Shown one piece after another: positions 1 through 8,717 of a stretch of 64,000 nucleotides of DNA (positions are counted from its first letter, which is position 1; every line of letters starts with the position of its first letter). The stretch comes from Pseudomonas sp. RIT-PI-q. Its GTDB lineage: Bacteria; Pseudomonadota; Gammaproteobacteria; Pseudomonadales; Pseudomonadaceae. Location of the stretch: NCBI RefSeq assembly GCF_001297125.1, contig NZ_LHPC01000050.1, positions 1 to 64,000 on the forward strand. Direction: 5' to 3'. Made by a program: the position numbers and the translations under genes. Below the pieces are notes generated by a model. It was not told the DNA's origin. It was given only the letters and a program-made list of their open reading frames with translations, and did not search any database.

Positions 1-88
1 CACTCAGGCATTGGTGATACTGGCTCGCAAGCTTGCTCGGATCGTATTCGCTCTACTGAAAGGACAGGGCGAATACCAACCCAAAGCT

Positions 89-110
89 GGTTGAGGGCTT
101 CCCCTCAACC
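89..110. repeat. Perfect 9-bp hairpin
   Basis: GGTTGAGGG and CCCTCAACC flank a CTTC tetraloop. Neither side has a T-run, so this is not a canonical intrinsic terminator. It could close a transcription unit outside the window or lie in the leader of the following gene. Nothing else is recognisable in the first 185 bases. Confidence 0.5.
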
Positions 111-185
111 ATAGAATCTCCCACAGGGATCTGTAGTGATTCAAATTTGAGCCTGCAACAAACCAAACAAAAAAGACCGCACGAC

Positions 186-659
186 ATGTCAGAACCGACC
201 CTACTGAACAACGAAATTCGCGACTGGCTGATGGACTGCGGCCTGTTCAATCAATTGCTGCCCGCCGACTTTGCCGCGGCGTCCGGCTACTTCAGCATCA
301 GCACCATCGCTCAGGGCGAAGAGATATTTCACGAGGGCGATGCCGGCAGCTTCATGTGTATCATCCACACCGGCCAGGTGGCGGTGCAGAAAACCAACAG
401 TGACGGGCAATTGGTCACCATGGCGACCCTGCGCAGCGGTCGCGCGTTCGGCGAAATGGCCGTGCTCGACGGCGAACGGCGCTCGGCCAGTTGCGTGGCC
501 GCCAGCCACTGCCAGTTGCTCAACCTGGGCAAGGATTCACTGGAAAAAATGCTCAACGACGCGCCGAAAATCGCCGCCAAGATCATCCGCGCCCTCGCCG
601 TTTCCCTCTCCAGGCGCTTGCGCATGGCCGATGGGCAACTGCTCTTGCAGCAGGTTTAG
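186..659 (+). CDS. Cyclic nucleotide-binding domain protein (stand-alone CNMP domain)
   Basis: A 157-residue protein made almost entirely of one Crp-type cyclic-nucleotide-binding beta roll (about residues 20-130). The phosphate-binding cassette is visible at residues 88-102 as FGEMAVLDGERRSAS, with the expected Glu and Arg. There is no C-terminal helix-turn-helix, so it is probably a cytoplasmic cAMP or other nucleotide sensor acting through protein partners rather than a DNA-binding regulator. The ATG at 186 is preferred over an upstream in-frame TTG at 147. Its stop codon overlaps the end of the convergent downstream gene by four bases. The family is clear; the physiological role is unknown. 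Confidence 0.85.
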   Translation: MSEPTLLNNEIRDWLMDCGLFNQLLPADFAAASGYFSISTIAQGEEIFHEGDAGSFMCIIHTGQVAVQKTNSDGQLVTMATLRSGRAFGEMAVLDGERRSASCVAASHCQLLNLGKDSLEKMLNDAPKIAAKIIRALAVSLSRRLRMADGQLLLQQV

Positions 660-946
660 CCGCCTGGCGATTTGTTTTTCGTGCTGCTCGGCTCAATTCC
701 CGGCACCGGCTGGTCCTTGGTCGGTGGGCTGGGCATTTCGATCGGCACCAACGGCGGACCACCACTGCCGGCGCCGGCCTTGGGCAATGGCGCGGGGCTG
801 ATTTGTGGGTACGGTGTGGGTGTCGCGGTGCCGGGCGAACCGGGCATCGGCTGGGGACTGGTCGGGATGGTTTGCAGCTCCTGGGCCTGCACTGCAGTTA
901 TCGAGAGCGCGGCCAAGGCAATGACCGTTAGAATGGTGCGCTTCAT
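656..946 (-). CDS. Small secreted proline-rich protein
   Basis: A 96-residue protein with a clear Sec signal peptide (residues 1-22, ending in a VQAQ-type cleavage region). The mature part has Pro at roughly every third to fourth position, mixed with Ser, Thr and Gly, and looks disordered. GGAG lies close before the ATG at 946. The gene is convergent with the cyclic-nucleotide-binding gene and the two stops overlap by four bases. A longer open frame extends upstream on this strand but lies antisense to the next gene and lacks real coding character. No function can be assigned; it is probably periplasmic. Confidence 0.65.
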   Translation of the reverse strand: MKRTILTVIALAALSITAVQAQELQTIPTSPQPMPGSPGTATPTPYPQISPAPLPKAGAGSGGPPLVPIEMPSPPTKDQPVPGIEPSSTKNKSPGG

Positions 947-1039
947 CAATGGCTCCGTTAGCCTTGTTGTCTGTTTGCAGGCTACTCCCAACTGCGTCTG
1001 TTTGCCCTCCCTTATGCCCATTCTTCTCAAGAGAGCTCC

Positions 1040-1726
1040 ATGAAACGTTTCGTTCTGCTCGACACCGCTCCCATTCCTGAAAACGGCGGTGCCCTGTGCC
1101 TGTTCGAATACGGCGAGGACTTCGTCATCAAGATTCAGGGTGGCGACGGCGGGCAGTTGATGAACACCCGCATGCACGGCTCCGAAGATGCCCTGGCCGA
1201 GATTCCCTGTCGCAAGGTGGCCGGTCGGCCGAACTCGCGGGTGCTGATCGGAGGCCTGGGCATGGGCTTCACCCTCGCCTCGGCCCTCAAGCATCTGGGC
1301 AAGACCGCTGAAGTGGTGGTCGCCGAACTGGTGCCCGGCGTGGTGGAGTGGAACCGCGGGCCGTTGGGCGAAAAATCCGGGAACCCGTTGCTCGACAAGC
1401 GCACGGTGATCCGCATGGAAGACGTCGCCAATGTCCTGCAAGCCGAGCCGCAAGGTTTCGACGCGATCATGCTCGACGTCGACAACGGCCCCGAAGGCCT
1501 GACCCAAAAGGCCAATAGCTGGCTCTACTCCGCCGGTGGGCTAAGTGCCTGCGCCAAGGCCTTGCGGCCCAAGGGCGTGCGGGCGGTGTGGTCGGCCAGC
1601 GCCGACCGGCAGTTTTCCGACAAGCTGAAAAAGGCCGGTTTCAAGGCCGAGGAAGTCCAGGTCTTCGCCCATGGCAACAAAGGCACTCGCCACACCATCT
1701 GGATTGCCGAGAAGCTCAAGGGCTGA
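1040..1726 (+). CDS. Spermidine synthase-like SAM-fold enzyme
   Basis: A 228-residue protein with the Rossmann fold of the spermidine/spermine synthase superfamily. The nucleotide-binding loop is VLIGGLGMGF at about residues 68-77, an acidic strand end lies in VVVAELVPGV, and the MLDVDNGPEG segment corresponds to the catalytic aspartate region. It is shorter than SpeE (about 280 residues) and lacks its N-terminal beta domain. It may therefore be a SAM-dependent methyltransferase or aminopropyltransferase of unknown substrate. The start follows GAGAGCTCC. The superfamily is confident; the substrate is not. Confidence 0.8.
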   Translation: MKRFVLLDTAPIPENGGALCLFEYGEDFVIKIQGGDGGQLMNTRMHGSEDALAEIPCRKVAGRPNSRVLIGGLGMGFTLASALKHLGKTAEVVVAELVPGVVEWNRGPLGEKSGNPLLDKRTVIRMEDVANVLQAEPQGFDAIMLDVDNGPEGLTQKANSWLYSAGGLSACAKALRPKGVRAVWSASADRQFSDKLKKAGFKAEEVQVFAHGNKGTRHTIWIAEKLKG

Positions 1727-1774
1727 GCTAAACTTGCCTCATAACCGTCATTAGTCTTTTACAAAGGTGAACCC

Positions 1775-2149
1775 ATGAGTTCGTCAACGCCCCCGACCAA
1801 CACGTCGAAACTGGACCGCATCCTCGCCGACAATCAGCGCGACAAGGAAATGGGTTACCGCGACAAGGCCCTGAAGATGTACCCGCACGTGTGCGGCCGC
1901 TGCGCCCGTGAGTTTTCCGGCAAGCGCCTGAGCGAGCTGACCGTGCACCACCGCGACCACAACCACGACAACAACCCGCAGGACGGCTCGAACTGGGAAT
2001 TGTTGTGCCTGTATTGCCACGACAACGAACACTCGCGCTATACCGATCAGCAATATTTTGACGAGGGTTCGCTCAGCAGCCCGAAAATTGCCAAGGCGAC
2101 GCATAATCCGTTTGCGGCGTTGGCGGGGTTGATGAAGAAGGACGACTGA
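1775..2149 (+). CDS. yajD: YajD family HNH nuclease
   Basis: A 124-residue protein matching the small HNH nuclease YajD. Two CxxC pairs (CGRC and CLYC) bracket a VHHRDHNHDNN segment, giving the zinc-bound HNH/treble-clef core at about residues 40-85. The C-terminus is polar and ends in lysines and aspartates. A single-gene unit is likely, since a REP pair follows the stop. The family is widespread in gammaproteobacteria; its DNA target and role are not established. Confidence 0.85.
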   Translation: MSSSTPPTNTSKLDRILADNQRDKEMGYRDKALKMYPHVCGRCAREFSGKRLSELTVHHRDHNHDNNPQDGSNWELLCLYCHDNEHSRYTDQQYFDEGSLSSPKIAKATHNPFAALAGLMKKDD

Positions 2150-2176
2150 AGATCTTCAGTCGCTGGACTGGCCTCA

Positions 2177-2265
2177 TCGCGGGCAAGCCCGCTCCCACAG
2201 GGTTCTGCGGCGAACACAATATTTGTGATCACCGCAATCACTGTGGGAGCCAGGCTTGCCCGCGA
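2177..2265. repeat. REP pair (REPIN)
   Basis: Two inverted REP cores of the GGGCAAGCCCGCTCCCACAG type face each other across about 40 bases. The second copy has one substitution (GGGAGCCAGGCTTGCCC). The pair lies between yajD and the RNA methyltransferase gene. Confidence 0.85.
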
Positions 2266-2357
2266 TAGCAATTGCTCAGACACCACCAATCTACAATCTG
2301 ACCGCCCTCCCCCAATCCCCGTATAATCGCCGTTTTTTCCCCGAAGGCACCTCGCTC

Positions 2358-2828
2358 GTGGCAGATAAACGGTACAGCTGCATTGGTTTGTATAACCCCA
2401 AATCACCGGAAAACGTCGGTTCGGTGATGCGCGCCGCTGGCTGTTATGGCGTGGCGTCGGTGTTCTACACCGGCAAGCGCTATGAACGCGCCGCCGACTT
2501 CGTCACTGACACCAAGCGTGTCCACTACGACATTCCGCTGATCGGTATCGACGACCTGAAGAAAATCCTGCCCCTGGGTTGCGTCCCGGTGGCCGTGGAA
2601 CTGGTCGACGGCGCCCGCTCGTTGCCGGAGTACACCCACCCGGATCGCGCGCTGTACATCTTCGGCCCGGAAGACGGCTCGCTGGACAAAGAGATCCGCG
2701 ACTGGTGCGAAGACGTGGTCTACATCCCGACCACCGGCTGCATGAACCTGGCCGCCACCGTCAACGTCGTGCTCTACGACCGCATGTCCAAAGGGCTCAA
2801 CACCCGTTCCGGAGCGAAATTCCGCTGA
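2358..2828 (+). CDS. TrmH/SpoU family RNA 2'-O-methyltransferase
   Basis: A 156-residue minimal SPOUT enzyme. Motif 1 is NVGSVMRAAG with the catalytic Arg, motif 2 is IFGPEDGSL at about residues 101-109, and motif 3 is IPTTGCMNLAATVNV, which forms the SAM-binding trefoil knot. The GTG at 2358 is chosen because it lies just before the conserved N-terminus, with GAAGG 11 bases upstream. An ATG at 2256 would begin inside the REP pair and add unconserved residues. It presumably methylates a ribose in tRNA or rRNA; the target cannot be read from the sequence. Confidence 0.85.
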   Translation: MADKRYSCIGLYNPKSPENVGSVMRAAGCYGVASVFYTGKRYERAADFVTDTKRVHYDIPLIGIDDLKKILPLGCVPVAVELVDGARSLPEYTHPDRALYIFGPEDGSLDKEIRDWCEDVVYIPTTGCMNLAATVNVVLYDRMSKGLNTRSGAKFR

Positions 2829-2920
2829 ATCACTGCACATCCGATGGAACAAGCCGCCCGCCTCGGCAGTCAGCTTAATTATCTATTCTTGAAGCAGCGC
2901 TTCCCGCCAGGAGACAGATC

Positions 2921-3298
2921 ATGAGCGAACTCAAACGCGTAGAACGCATCGAATCCACCCCGTTCCAGACTCTTCCAGACCAGAACGTTCACGGCTGGGA
3001 GCGCTTCGGCTCCCTCGCCGGTGGTGTGGTCATGGTCGGCAAAGGCTTGCGCCGTGGCGGTGTGTTCGGCCTGATTCAAGTGGCGATCGGCGGCGTAGCG
3101 CTGGCCCGCGGTATTACCGGGCACAGCTCGGCCAAGAGCCTGCTGGAGAAAAGCCGTCAGGACATGAACAACGTGCGGGCGAAGATTCAGCGCGCAGGGG
3201 AAGAGTTGAGCAAGTTGAAGGCGAATGCCGAGGCGGCGACCAATACGGCGACCGTGACGGGCAATGATTCTTTGACGTCGCCCAAGACCGGGGTTTGA
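2921..3298 (+). CDS. DUF2892 (YgaP-like) inner membrane protein
   Basis: A 125-residue protein with a preceding AGGAG. A glycine-rich hydrophobic double segment at about residues 33-67 matches the DUF2892/YgaP transmembrane hairpin. The C-terminal 55 residues are charged and helical, a likely cytoplasmic coiled stretch. No rhodanese domain is fused. The function is unknown; the same small protein is common in pseudomonads. Confidence 0.7.
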   Translation: MSELKRVERIESTPFQTLPDQNVHGWERFGSLAGGVVMVGKGLRRGGVFGLIQVAIGGVALARGITGHSSAKSLLEKSRQDMNNVRAKIQRAGEELSKLKANAEAATNTATVTGNDSLTSPKTGV

Positions 3299-3310
3299 TC
3301 CGAAGACCTC

Positions 3311-3393
3311 TTCGCGGGCAAGCCTCGCTCCTACAGGTCATGTGTCGATTTCGAAACGACACATTGACTGTAGGAGCGAGGCTTGCCCGCGAA
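3311..3393. repeat. REP pair (REPIN)
   Basis: Inverted cores CGGGCAAGCCTCGCTCCTAC and its complement are separated by about 35 bases, between convergent genes. Confidence 0.85.
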
Positions 3394-3400
3394 AGCGGTA

Positions 3401-4630
3401 TTACTGAAGCAACTCGGTATCCAACACTTTGGAAGACTCACCAATAACGCTGTCCGCGAGCTGCACGAATTCCTTGGTATCGATACTTTCCAGATGCATC
3501 GCCCCACGCAACACATCATCCAGCGAACGCTTGTTGCGGGTCTTCAGGCGAATCTCGCGATCCAGTTCCTGTAGCAACACCACCGCTTTCGCTACCTGCG
3601 CCGGGCTGACCTGTTCGCCACGCAAGGTCGTGACTTTCTGGCTGTCCTTGACCAGCTTGCCGTGCAGGTTTTCATAGCGCTCATCACTCATGCCGCCCGC
3701 GCGGCGCACCAGTTCGATGGCGTAATACTCGGCAAACCCTTCGCTGATCCAGTCACTGCGCTGCTGGTCGTTGATCCGCCCGAACACCTGGGCCAATTCG
3801 CGCACCAACACACTGCTGCCGCTTTCACTGACCAACGGCAAACGCGTGTTCAGATAGATCGATTCGCGCGCCGCCAGGCTACCGCGCCACATCGGATCGT
3901 TGGCGCCGACAATCAGCAGTTTGGCCGGATGACGGGGGAACACCTCTTGAACGTGCGGCCAGACGAACGTCAGCAGCGTCAGCACATCCATGCGCCGCAT
4001 GCCTTGGCCCTGAGGCGAGGCGACGGTGACTTCGGTTTCCCCGAGACGCGTGCGTCGGGTGCCGAGGTGGCCGGCGAGCATCCAGCCCGTAGGCCGGTCG
4101 AACAGTCGGGAAACGTTGTCGATGCGAAACTTGTTCTTGCCGATCCGTGGCCAGGCGGTTTCGACGCTTTTCCAGCCGTTGGGCAATTCGAATTCAAGCC
4201 GTGACACCAACTCGACGCCGTCCTGTTGATCGAGTTTGGCCGCCGGCACCAGATCGTCGCCGCGCATCAACGCCCAGGTCGGGGTCATGCGCGTGTCGAA
4301 ACTGCCGCTCTTGCGCCCGTGGCTGATGCGCACGCGGTAGGTCAGGCTGGCCTTGTCGGCGGCCGGACGCCAGACACCTCGGGTCGCTTTGCCCGGCGTG
4401 AGCTGCCATTCGCCGTCGGCCTTGAAGTCGCTGTAGTGGCTGCCGTCGCCGAGGTCGAAATCCAGGCTGCGCACCGCCGAGCCCTGGGCCAGGGTCAGGC
4501 GCACTTCCGCCTGATCGCTTTGCGGCAACAGGCGCACGTGGTAATCCAGGTCGACTTTCTTCGCCGCCCACACGGACGAATTCAAGGCCAACAACCCAAC
4601 GGCCAACGCCAGCCGCAATCCCACAGCCAT
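3401..4630 (-). CDS. Exported peptidase-fold protein (M1/M61-like, zinc motif degenerate)
   Basis: A 409-residue protein with a signal peptide (residues 1-23, SSVWAA cleavage region). The N-terminal half is beta-rich. The C-terminal half carries WISEGFAEYYA, which resembles the Glu-containing segment following the active site of gluzincin peptidases. Where HExxH would stand there is VRELAQVF, so both zinc-binding histidines are missing and the protein is probably not a zinc protease. ATG 4630 is preferred over GTG 4636 because AAGGAG lies five bases before it. It is followed on the same strand by nothing but a REP pair. Likely periplasmic; role unknown. Confidence 0.7.
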   Translation of the reverse strand: MAVGLRLALAVGLLALNSSVWAAKKVDLDYHVRLLPQSDQAEVRLTLAQGSAVRSLDFDLGDGSHYSDFKADGEWQLTPGKATRGVWRPAADKASLTYRVRISHGRKSGSFDTRMTPTWALMRGDDLVPAAKLDQQDGVELVSRLEFELPNGWKSVETAWPRIGKNKFRIDNVSRLFDRPTGWMLAGHLGTRRTRLGETEVTVASPQGQGMRRMDVLTLLTFVWPHVQEVFPRHPAKLLIVGANDPMWRGSLAARESIYLNTRLPLVSESGSSVLVRELAQVFGRINDQQRSDWISEGFAEYYAIELVRRAGGMSDERYENLHGKLVKDSQKVTTLRGEQVSPAQVAKAVVLLQELDREIRLKTRNKRSLDDVLRGAMHLESIDTKEFVQLADSVIGESSKVLDTELLQ

Positions 4631-4666
4631 ACACACTCCTTCGTGAAACGTTAAATCGTCGGGCGT

Positions 4667-5116
4667 TTAACCCGCCCGGAAAATCAGATGATCTTCCCAA
4701 TCGTCTTCCGACACACTGCCTTCGGCGAGCATGCGTCCGGACTGGGAAATACGTTCGTGATGCACCGCCTCGCGATCACCGCACACCAGATGGTGCCAGA
4801 GCGGCAAGTCCTTACCTTCGCTGACCAGTCGATAACCGCAGGTCGGCGGCAGCCATTTGAACTCATCGGCCTTGCCCGGTGTGAGCTGGATGCAGTCCGG
4901 TACGAAGTCACGACGGTTGGGGTAATCACTGCACTGGCAGGTATTCAGGTCCAGCAGTTTGCAGGCGATACGCGTGTAATAGACGCTGTTGTCGTCTTCA
5001 TCTTCGAGCTTTTGCAGGCAGCACAGGCCACAGCCGTCGCACAGCGATTCCCATTCCTCAGGATCGAGTTGATCGAGGGTTTTGCGCATCCAGAACGGTT
5101 CGGCTTTGGCGACCAT
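4667..5116 (-). CDS. ycgN: YcgN family cysteine cluster protein (UPF0260)
   Basis: A 149-residue protein matching the UPF0260/YcgN family. It has the CDGCGLCC cluster at about residues 27-34 and further cysteines at CQC, PDC, PTC and LVC, a pattern suited to binding zinc or an iron-sulfur centre. It lies upstream of the peptidase-fold gene on the same strand, with a 36-base gap. In P. aeruginosa this gene is in the same neighbourhood as rnd and the ghrA-like gene, as here. The biochemical role is unknown. Confidence 0.88.
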   Translation of the reverse strand: MVAKAEPFWMRKTLDQLDPEEWESLCDGCGLCCLQKLEDEDDNSVYYTRIACKLLDLNTCQCSDYPNRRDFVPDCIQLTPGKADEFKWLPPTCGYRLVSEGKDLPLWHHLVCGDREAVHHERISQSGRMLAEGSVSEDDWEDHLIFRAG

Positions 5117-5395
5117 GGTTCAACATCGACATCAGGTGGTGAAAAGGCCGCCAGTCTAGTGCCCGCAGCCCCGTGGGCCAAGCATTGGCGACTGCCGGTA
5201 GAACGGCACTTGTCAGTTCTTGCGCCGCCAAGTAGCTTTGCAAGTCACAAGGAGCCAAGCCTGCGTGCCATTAACGCTCAACCGCGTTGCATTCAGGTGA
5301 ATTGCCACGGCTCTTGAAAAACCTCATCGCTCAGCTCAACTGCGCCCGCAGGTTTCAAACGCCCTTCCCTTTCAAACGTAGCAAGGAATCGATTG

Positions 5396-5989
5396 ATGAG
5401 TGCTAATCCACGCGTTGCCGACTATGCCATCCACCCTCAGTTCACCGATCGCTGGTCGCCCCGCGCCTTCACCGGTGAAACCATTCCCGAAGAAACCCTG
5501 CTGAGCTTCTTCGAAGCCGCACGCTGGGCGCCATCGGCCTACAACTCGCAACCTTGGCGGTTTCTCTACGCGCGTCGCGACACGCCGAACTGGGAGCGTT
5601 ACCTGGGCCTGTTGAATGAATTCAACCGCAGCTGGGCGCAACACGCCTCGGCGCTGGTGATTGTGGTATCGAAAACCACTTTTGCGGTGCCTGGCGCCAC
5701 GGAAGAAACCCCGGCCCTGTGGCATACGTTCGATACCGGTTCGGCCTGGGGCCACCTGGCGCTGCAAGCGAGCATCAGCGGCTGGCACACCCACGGCATG
5801 GCCGGTTTCGATCAGGAGCTGACCCGCAAGGAGCTGAATGTTCCTGAAGGCTATGCTTTGCACGCAGCAGTAGCGATCGGCAAGCTGGGCGACAAGTCGA
5901 CGCTGGCGGATTACCTGCAAGCGCGTGAAGAGCCAAGCCCGCGTCGTCCGTTGAGCGAGTTGGCGGCTGAAGGCGATTTCACCCTCTAA
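5396..5989 (+). CDS. Nitroreductase family protein
   Basis: A 197-residue flavoenzyme. The FMN phosphate site is RWSPRAF near residue 20, and ARWAPSAYNSQPWRF at about residues 43-57 is the family signature. The length agrees with single-domain nitroreductases, which form homodimers and reduce nitro groups, quinones or similar acceptors with NAD(P)H. The ATG at 5396 follows AAGGA and is preferred over the TTG three bases earlier. The 279 bases upstream hold no gene and presumably the promoter. The physiological substrate is unknown. Confidence 0.85.
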   Translation: MSANPRVADYAIHPQFTDRWSPRAFTGETIPEETLLSFFEAARWAPSAYNSQPWRFLYARRDTPNWERYLGLLNEFNRSWAQHASALVIVVSKTTFAVPGATEETPALWHTFDTGSAWGHLALQASISGWHTHGMAGFDQELTRKELNVPEGYALHAAVAIGKLGDKSTLADYLQAREEPSPRRPLSELAAEGDFTL

Positions 5990-6009
5990 ACCACAAATCA
6001 AAAAATCTC

Positions 6010-6104
6010 CTGTAGGAGCAGAGCTTGCTCGCGAAGAGGCCATCACATCCAACATCAACATTGGCTGTGAGACCGCCTTCGCGAGCAAGCTCTGCTCCTA
6101 CAGG
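6010..6104. repeat. REP pair (REPIN)
   Basis: Inverted cores TGTAGGAGCAGAGCTTGCTC and its complement are about 45 bases apart, between the convergent nitroreductase and dehydrogenase genes. Confidence 0.85.
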
Positions 6105-6117
6105 GGTGTGGTGGGGC

Positions 6118-7049
6118 TCAGTAGCCGCGATTGAAATCCACTTCTCCGCGCAACGCCTCACCCGCCTGATACGCCCGCAGGTTCTCGACAAACAGGTTCA
6201 CCATCATCGTCGGCGAAGTCGGTGCCGAGCTGTGACCGGTCAGCAGCAAGCCCCAGGCGGTCCAGAACGGATGACGTTGCGGCAACGGTTCCTGACGGCA
6301 GACGTCGATCACGGCGCCCGCCAGATGCCCTTCTTTCAAGGCCTCCACCAAGTCCGCATCGACCACCGCCACACCGCGCCCGACGTTGATGAACAACCCG
6401 GTCGGCTTGAACTGCTTGAACAGCGCTGCGTCGTACAAGTCATGGGTGTTCGGCGTATTGGGCAGCAGATTGATCACGTAATCCACTTCAGCCACCAAAC
6501 GCGGCAGATCGGCCAGTGCTCCGACTTCGACAAACGGCGCCTGCTCGCGGGCTTCGCTGGCGATGCCGTACAACTCGACGCCAAACGGCACCAGGAACTG
6601 CGCCACGGTCTGACCGATATCACCGGTGCCGACGATCAACACCTTGCGCCCCGCCAGGCTTTGGCCCTGGCGACTGTCCCACTTGCGCTCGACCTGGCTG
6701 ACCAGGCGTGGCAGCACTTCGCGTTCGTGGCCGAGCATGTAGGTCAGCACGTATTCGGCCATGACCTGACCGAAAATCCCCACCGCACGGGTCAAGCGAT
6801 AGTGGCGTGGCAAGCCATCGGCCCGCAGCGGCGTGATGCCGGCCCCGGTCGGTTGCAGCCACTGCGGCCCGGGGCCCCGACGCCGCAGGGTCGCCAGCAG
6901 GTCCGGCTGACCAAGCCCGATCGGACAACCAGCGGCCGGCTGGCCAGTTCGGCGGAATCACCGCTGGTCAGCACTTCCAGCTCAGGCGCTGCCTGACGCA
7001 ACAGTTGGGCGTACACAGGGTGGTCGTGTTCAGCAATCAGAACGCGCAT
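6118..7049 (-). pseudogene. ghrA: GhrA-type glyoxylate/hydroxypyruvate reductase, frameshifted
   Basis: The D-2-hydroxyacid dehydrogenase is split between two frames. The N-terminus (MRVLIAEHDHPVYAQ..., from 7049) runs to ELASRP. The remaining sequence continues in another frame as AGCPIGLGQPDLLATL and joins the catalytic domain, with the NAD loop VGTGDIGQ, the NVGRG segment, EPLP and TGHSSAP carrying the catalytic His. One missing base within the G/C-rich stretch at about 6931-6940 explains the break. The sequence just after it (PTGAGITPL) has Gly where relatives usually have Trp. Either the gene is decaying or this GC-rich stretch contains sequencing errors. A distal ATG could only give a protein lacking much of the substrate domain. 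Confidence 0.75.
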
Positions 7050-7084
7050 GGCTCAAACCTTTCAAAAGCAGTGCAGACGGCCAC

Positions 7085-7105
7085 CGACGGAGTATCGCTC
7101 CGTCG
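7085..7105. repeat. Perfect 8-bp stem-loop
   Basis: CGACGGAG and CTCCGTCG flank TATCG, between the ycgL stop and the ghrA-like start. It has no T-run, so it is a weak terminator or mRNA-end stabiliser candidate. Confidence 0.45.
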
Positions 7106-7170
7106 TCGCAGCCATCGCCAAATATCATTCCAGTGTTTCACAAAGGCTCTGAACAGAACCTGACTAGCGA

Positions 7171-7464
7171 TCACATCGGGTCGTTGCGGCGCAGCAATTC
7201 TTCCGGCAAATGCTCGATGTACTCGTCTTCGGCCGGCGGCATTTGCAAGTGGTAGCCCTGCTTTTCCAGGTTTTCCAGGACCACGGTGATGTCCTCGCGC
7301 GACAGTTTGCGCTCGGGTGTCAGCACCAGGTCGAAAGCGTGATGAGGTTTGCCGAAGGCCGCCATCAGACTTTCCGGGACGCGCTCCAGTGCATCGCTTT
7401 TGAGCACATAGAGGTACATCTCGTTTTTCTTCAGGCTTCGGTAGATGGAGCAAATACGTTTCAA
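7171..7464 (-). CDS. ycgL: YcgL domain-containing protein
   Basis: A 97-residue YcgL protein. The characteristic [10 protein letters not shown] start, MYLYV strand and C-terminal [13 protein letters not shown] are visible, and the length is typical. The start overlaps the rnd stop by four bases (ATGA), so the two are translationally coupled. The rnd-ycgL pair is conserved in gammaproteobacteria. The function is unknown. Confidence 0.9.
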   Translation of the reverse strand: MKRICSIYRSLKKNEMYLYVLKSDALERVPESLMAAFGKPHHAFDLVLTPERKLSREDITVVLENLEKQGYHLQMPPAEDEYIEHLPEELLRRNDPM

Positions 7465-8594
7465 GGCTGTTCTCCGGCGGTGGCCAGGCTGTCGAGCAGC
7501 GCCTGGCCCATCAATTCGCGGCGCCAGCCACGCAGCGAATCAGGCAATTGGTAAGGACCGTTGGGGTAGCCGCTCTTGAGCAGCGCTTCCAGGGTTTTCT
7601 TGCGCAGCATCAGCTCCGGCGCGATGTTCAGGCGCTCGGCTTCGGCCTGGCCGATCGCCCGCAGTTGCTTGACCAGCGTGGCGGCATCGACCGGCAAGGG
7701 CTCAGGCACGGCTGGCGGCCATTGATCTGGCGACACACTGCCAGAGCGCTTGATCAGATCAAGCAGAAATTCGCCGTCCTGACGCACGGTACGCGGGTGC
7801 ATGTCTTCGATTTTCGCCAACGCGCCGAGGTTGTCCGGCTGCGTCCGCGCCAGCGGCCACAGGGAATGCTCACGGACGATGCGATTACGCGGCAGATCGC
7901 GGGCACGGGCCTCGCGCTCGCGCCAGGCGCAGAGTTCGCGCAGCACGGCGAGTTGAGCGCGGGACAGCTTCCAGGCCAGTTTGGCGTCGCGATAAACCTC
8001 GTACGGGTCGACCTCGCGACGCAGGTTGGCCACCAGCTCGGCGCCGTCTTCCAGGACCCAGTCGTATTTGTCGTCAGACAGCTTCGGACGCAACTGTACG
8101 AAAACTTCCGCCAGGTGCAAGGCATCTTCGGCGGCGTAACTGATCTGGGTGTCGGACAGCGGACGTTGCAGCCAGTCGGAGCGGGTCTCGCCCTTCGGCA
8201 GGTCGATACCGAGCACTTCCTGCACCAGTCGCGAATAGCCCATGGAGAAACCGAGGTTCAGGTAAGCCGCGGCCAATTGGGTGTCGAACAACGGCGCCGG
8301 CAGGCTGCCGGTCAGGCGCAGCAAGACTTCGAGGTCTTCGCTGCACGCATGCACGACTTTGACCACGGCCGGGTTTTCCAGCAGCGCGGACAACGGCTGC
8401 CAGTTATCGATGGTCAGCGGATCAATCAGGTAAGCGCGTACGCCATCGCCGATCTGCAGCAAACCTGCAATCGGATAAAAGGTGTCGACCCGCATGAATT
8501 CGGTGTCGAGGGCAACGTAGGGCAGCTGCTGCCACTCGGCGCAAAACTGACCGAGGCTATCGTTGTCGCGAATCCAGTGAATATCGATGGCCAC
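7461..8594 (-). CDS. rnd: Ribonuclease D
   Basis: A 377-residue 3'-5' exoribonuclease of the DEDD family, acting in tRNA 3'-end maturation. [13 protein letters not shown] (DxE), [12 protein letters not shown] and the [12 protein letters not shown] segment supply the catalytic acidic residues. An HRDC-type helical domain follows at about residues 205-290. The GTG at 8594, preceded by AAGGGAGAGCC, matches the conserved MAIDIHWI start; an upstream ATG at 8657 would add unconserved residues. It forms an operon with ycgL. Confidence 0.93.
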   Translation of the reverse strand: MAIDIHWIRDNDSLGQFCAEWQQLPYVALDTEFMRVDTFYPIAGLLQIGDGVRAYLIDPLTIDNWQPLSALLENPAVVKVVHACSEDLEVLLRLTGSLPAPLFDTQLAAAYLNLGFSMGYSRLVQEVLGIDLPKGETRSDWLQRPLSDTQISYAAEDALHLAEVFVQLRPKLSDDKYDWVLEDGAELVANLRREVDPYEVYRDAKLAWKLSRAQLAVLRELCAWREREARARDLPRNRIVREHSLWPLARTQPDNLGALAKIEDMHPRTVRQDGEFLLDLIKRSGSVSPDQWPPAVPEPLPVDAATLVKQLRAIGQAEAERLNIAPELMLRKKTLEALLKSGYPNGPYQLPDSLRGWRRELMGQALLDSLATAGEQP

Positions 8595-8717
8595 ACGGCT
8601 CTCCCTTGAAGAATGGCGCGCAGTATATATCGCCCCCGGCGATTTCCGCGCATTCACTGAACAAGAGCTTTAGCGAAAATGCCGGCCAGATAGCAAGAAA
8701 TGTCTGACAAAGGGAGG

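Noticed and set aside
2256-2357. Upstream ATG extension of the SpoU methyltransferase
   Set aside because: It would begin inside the REP pair and encode residues not found in the conserved family.
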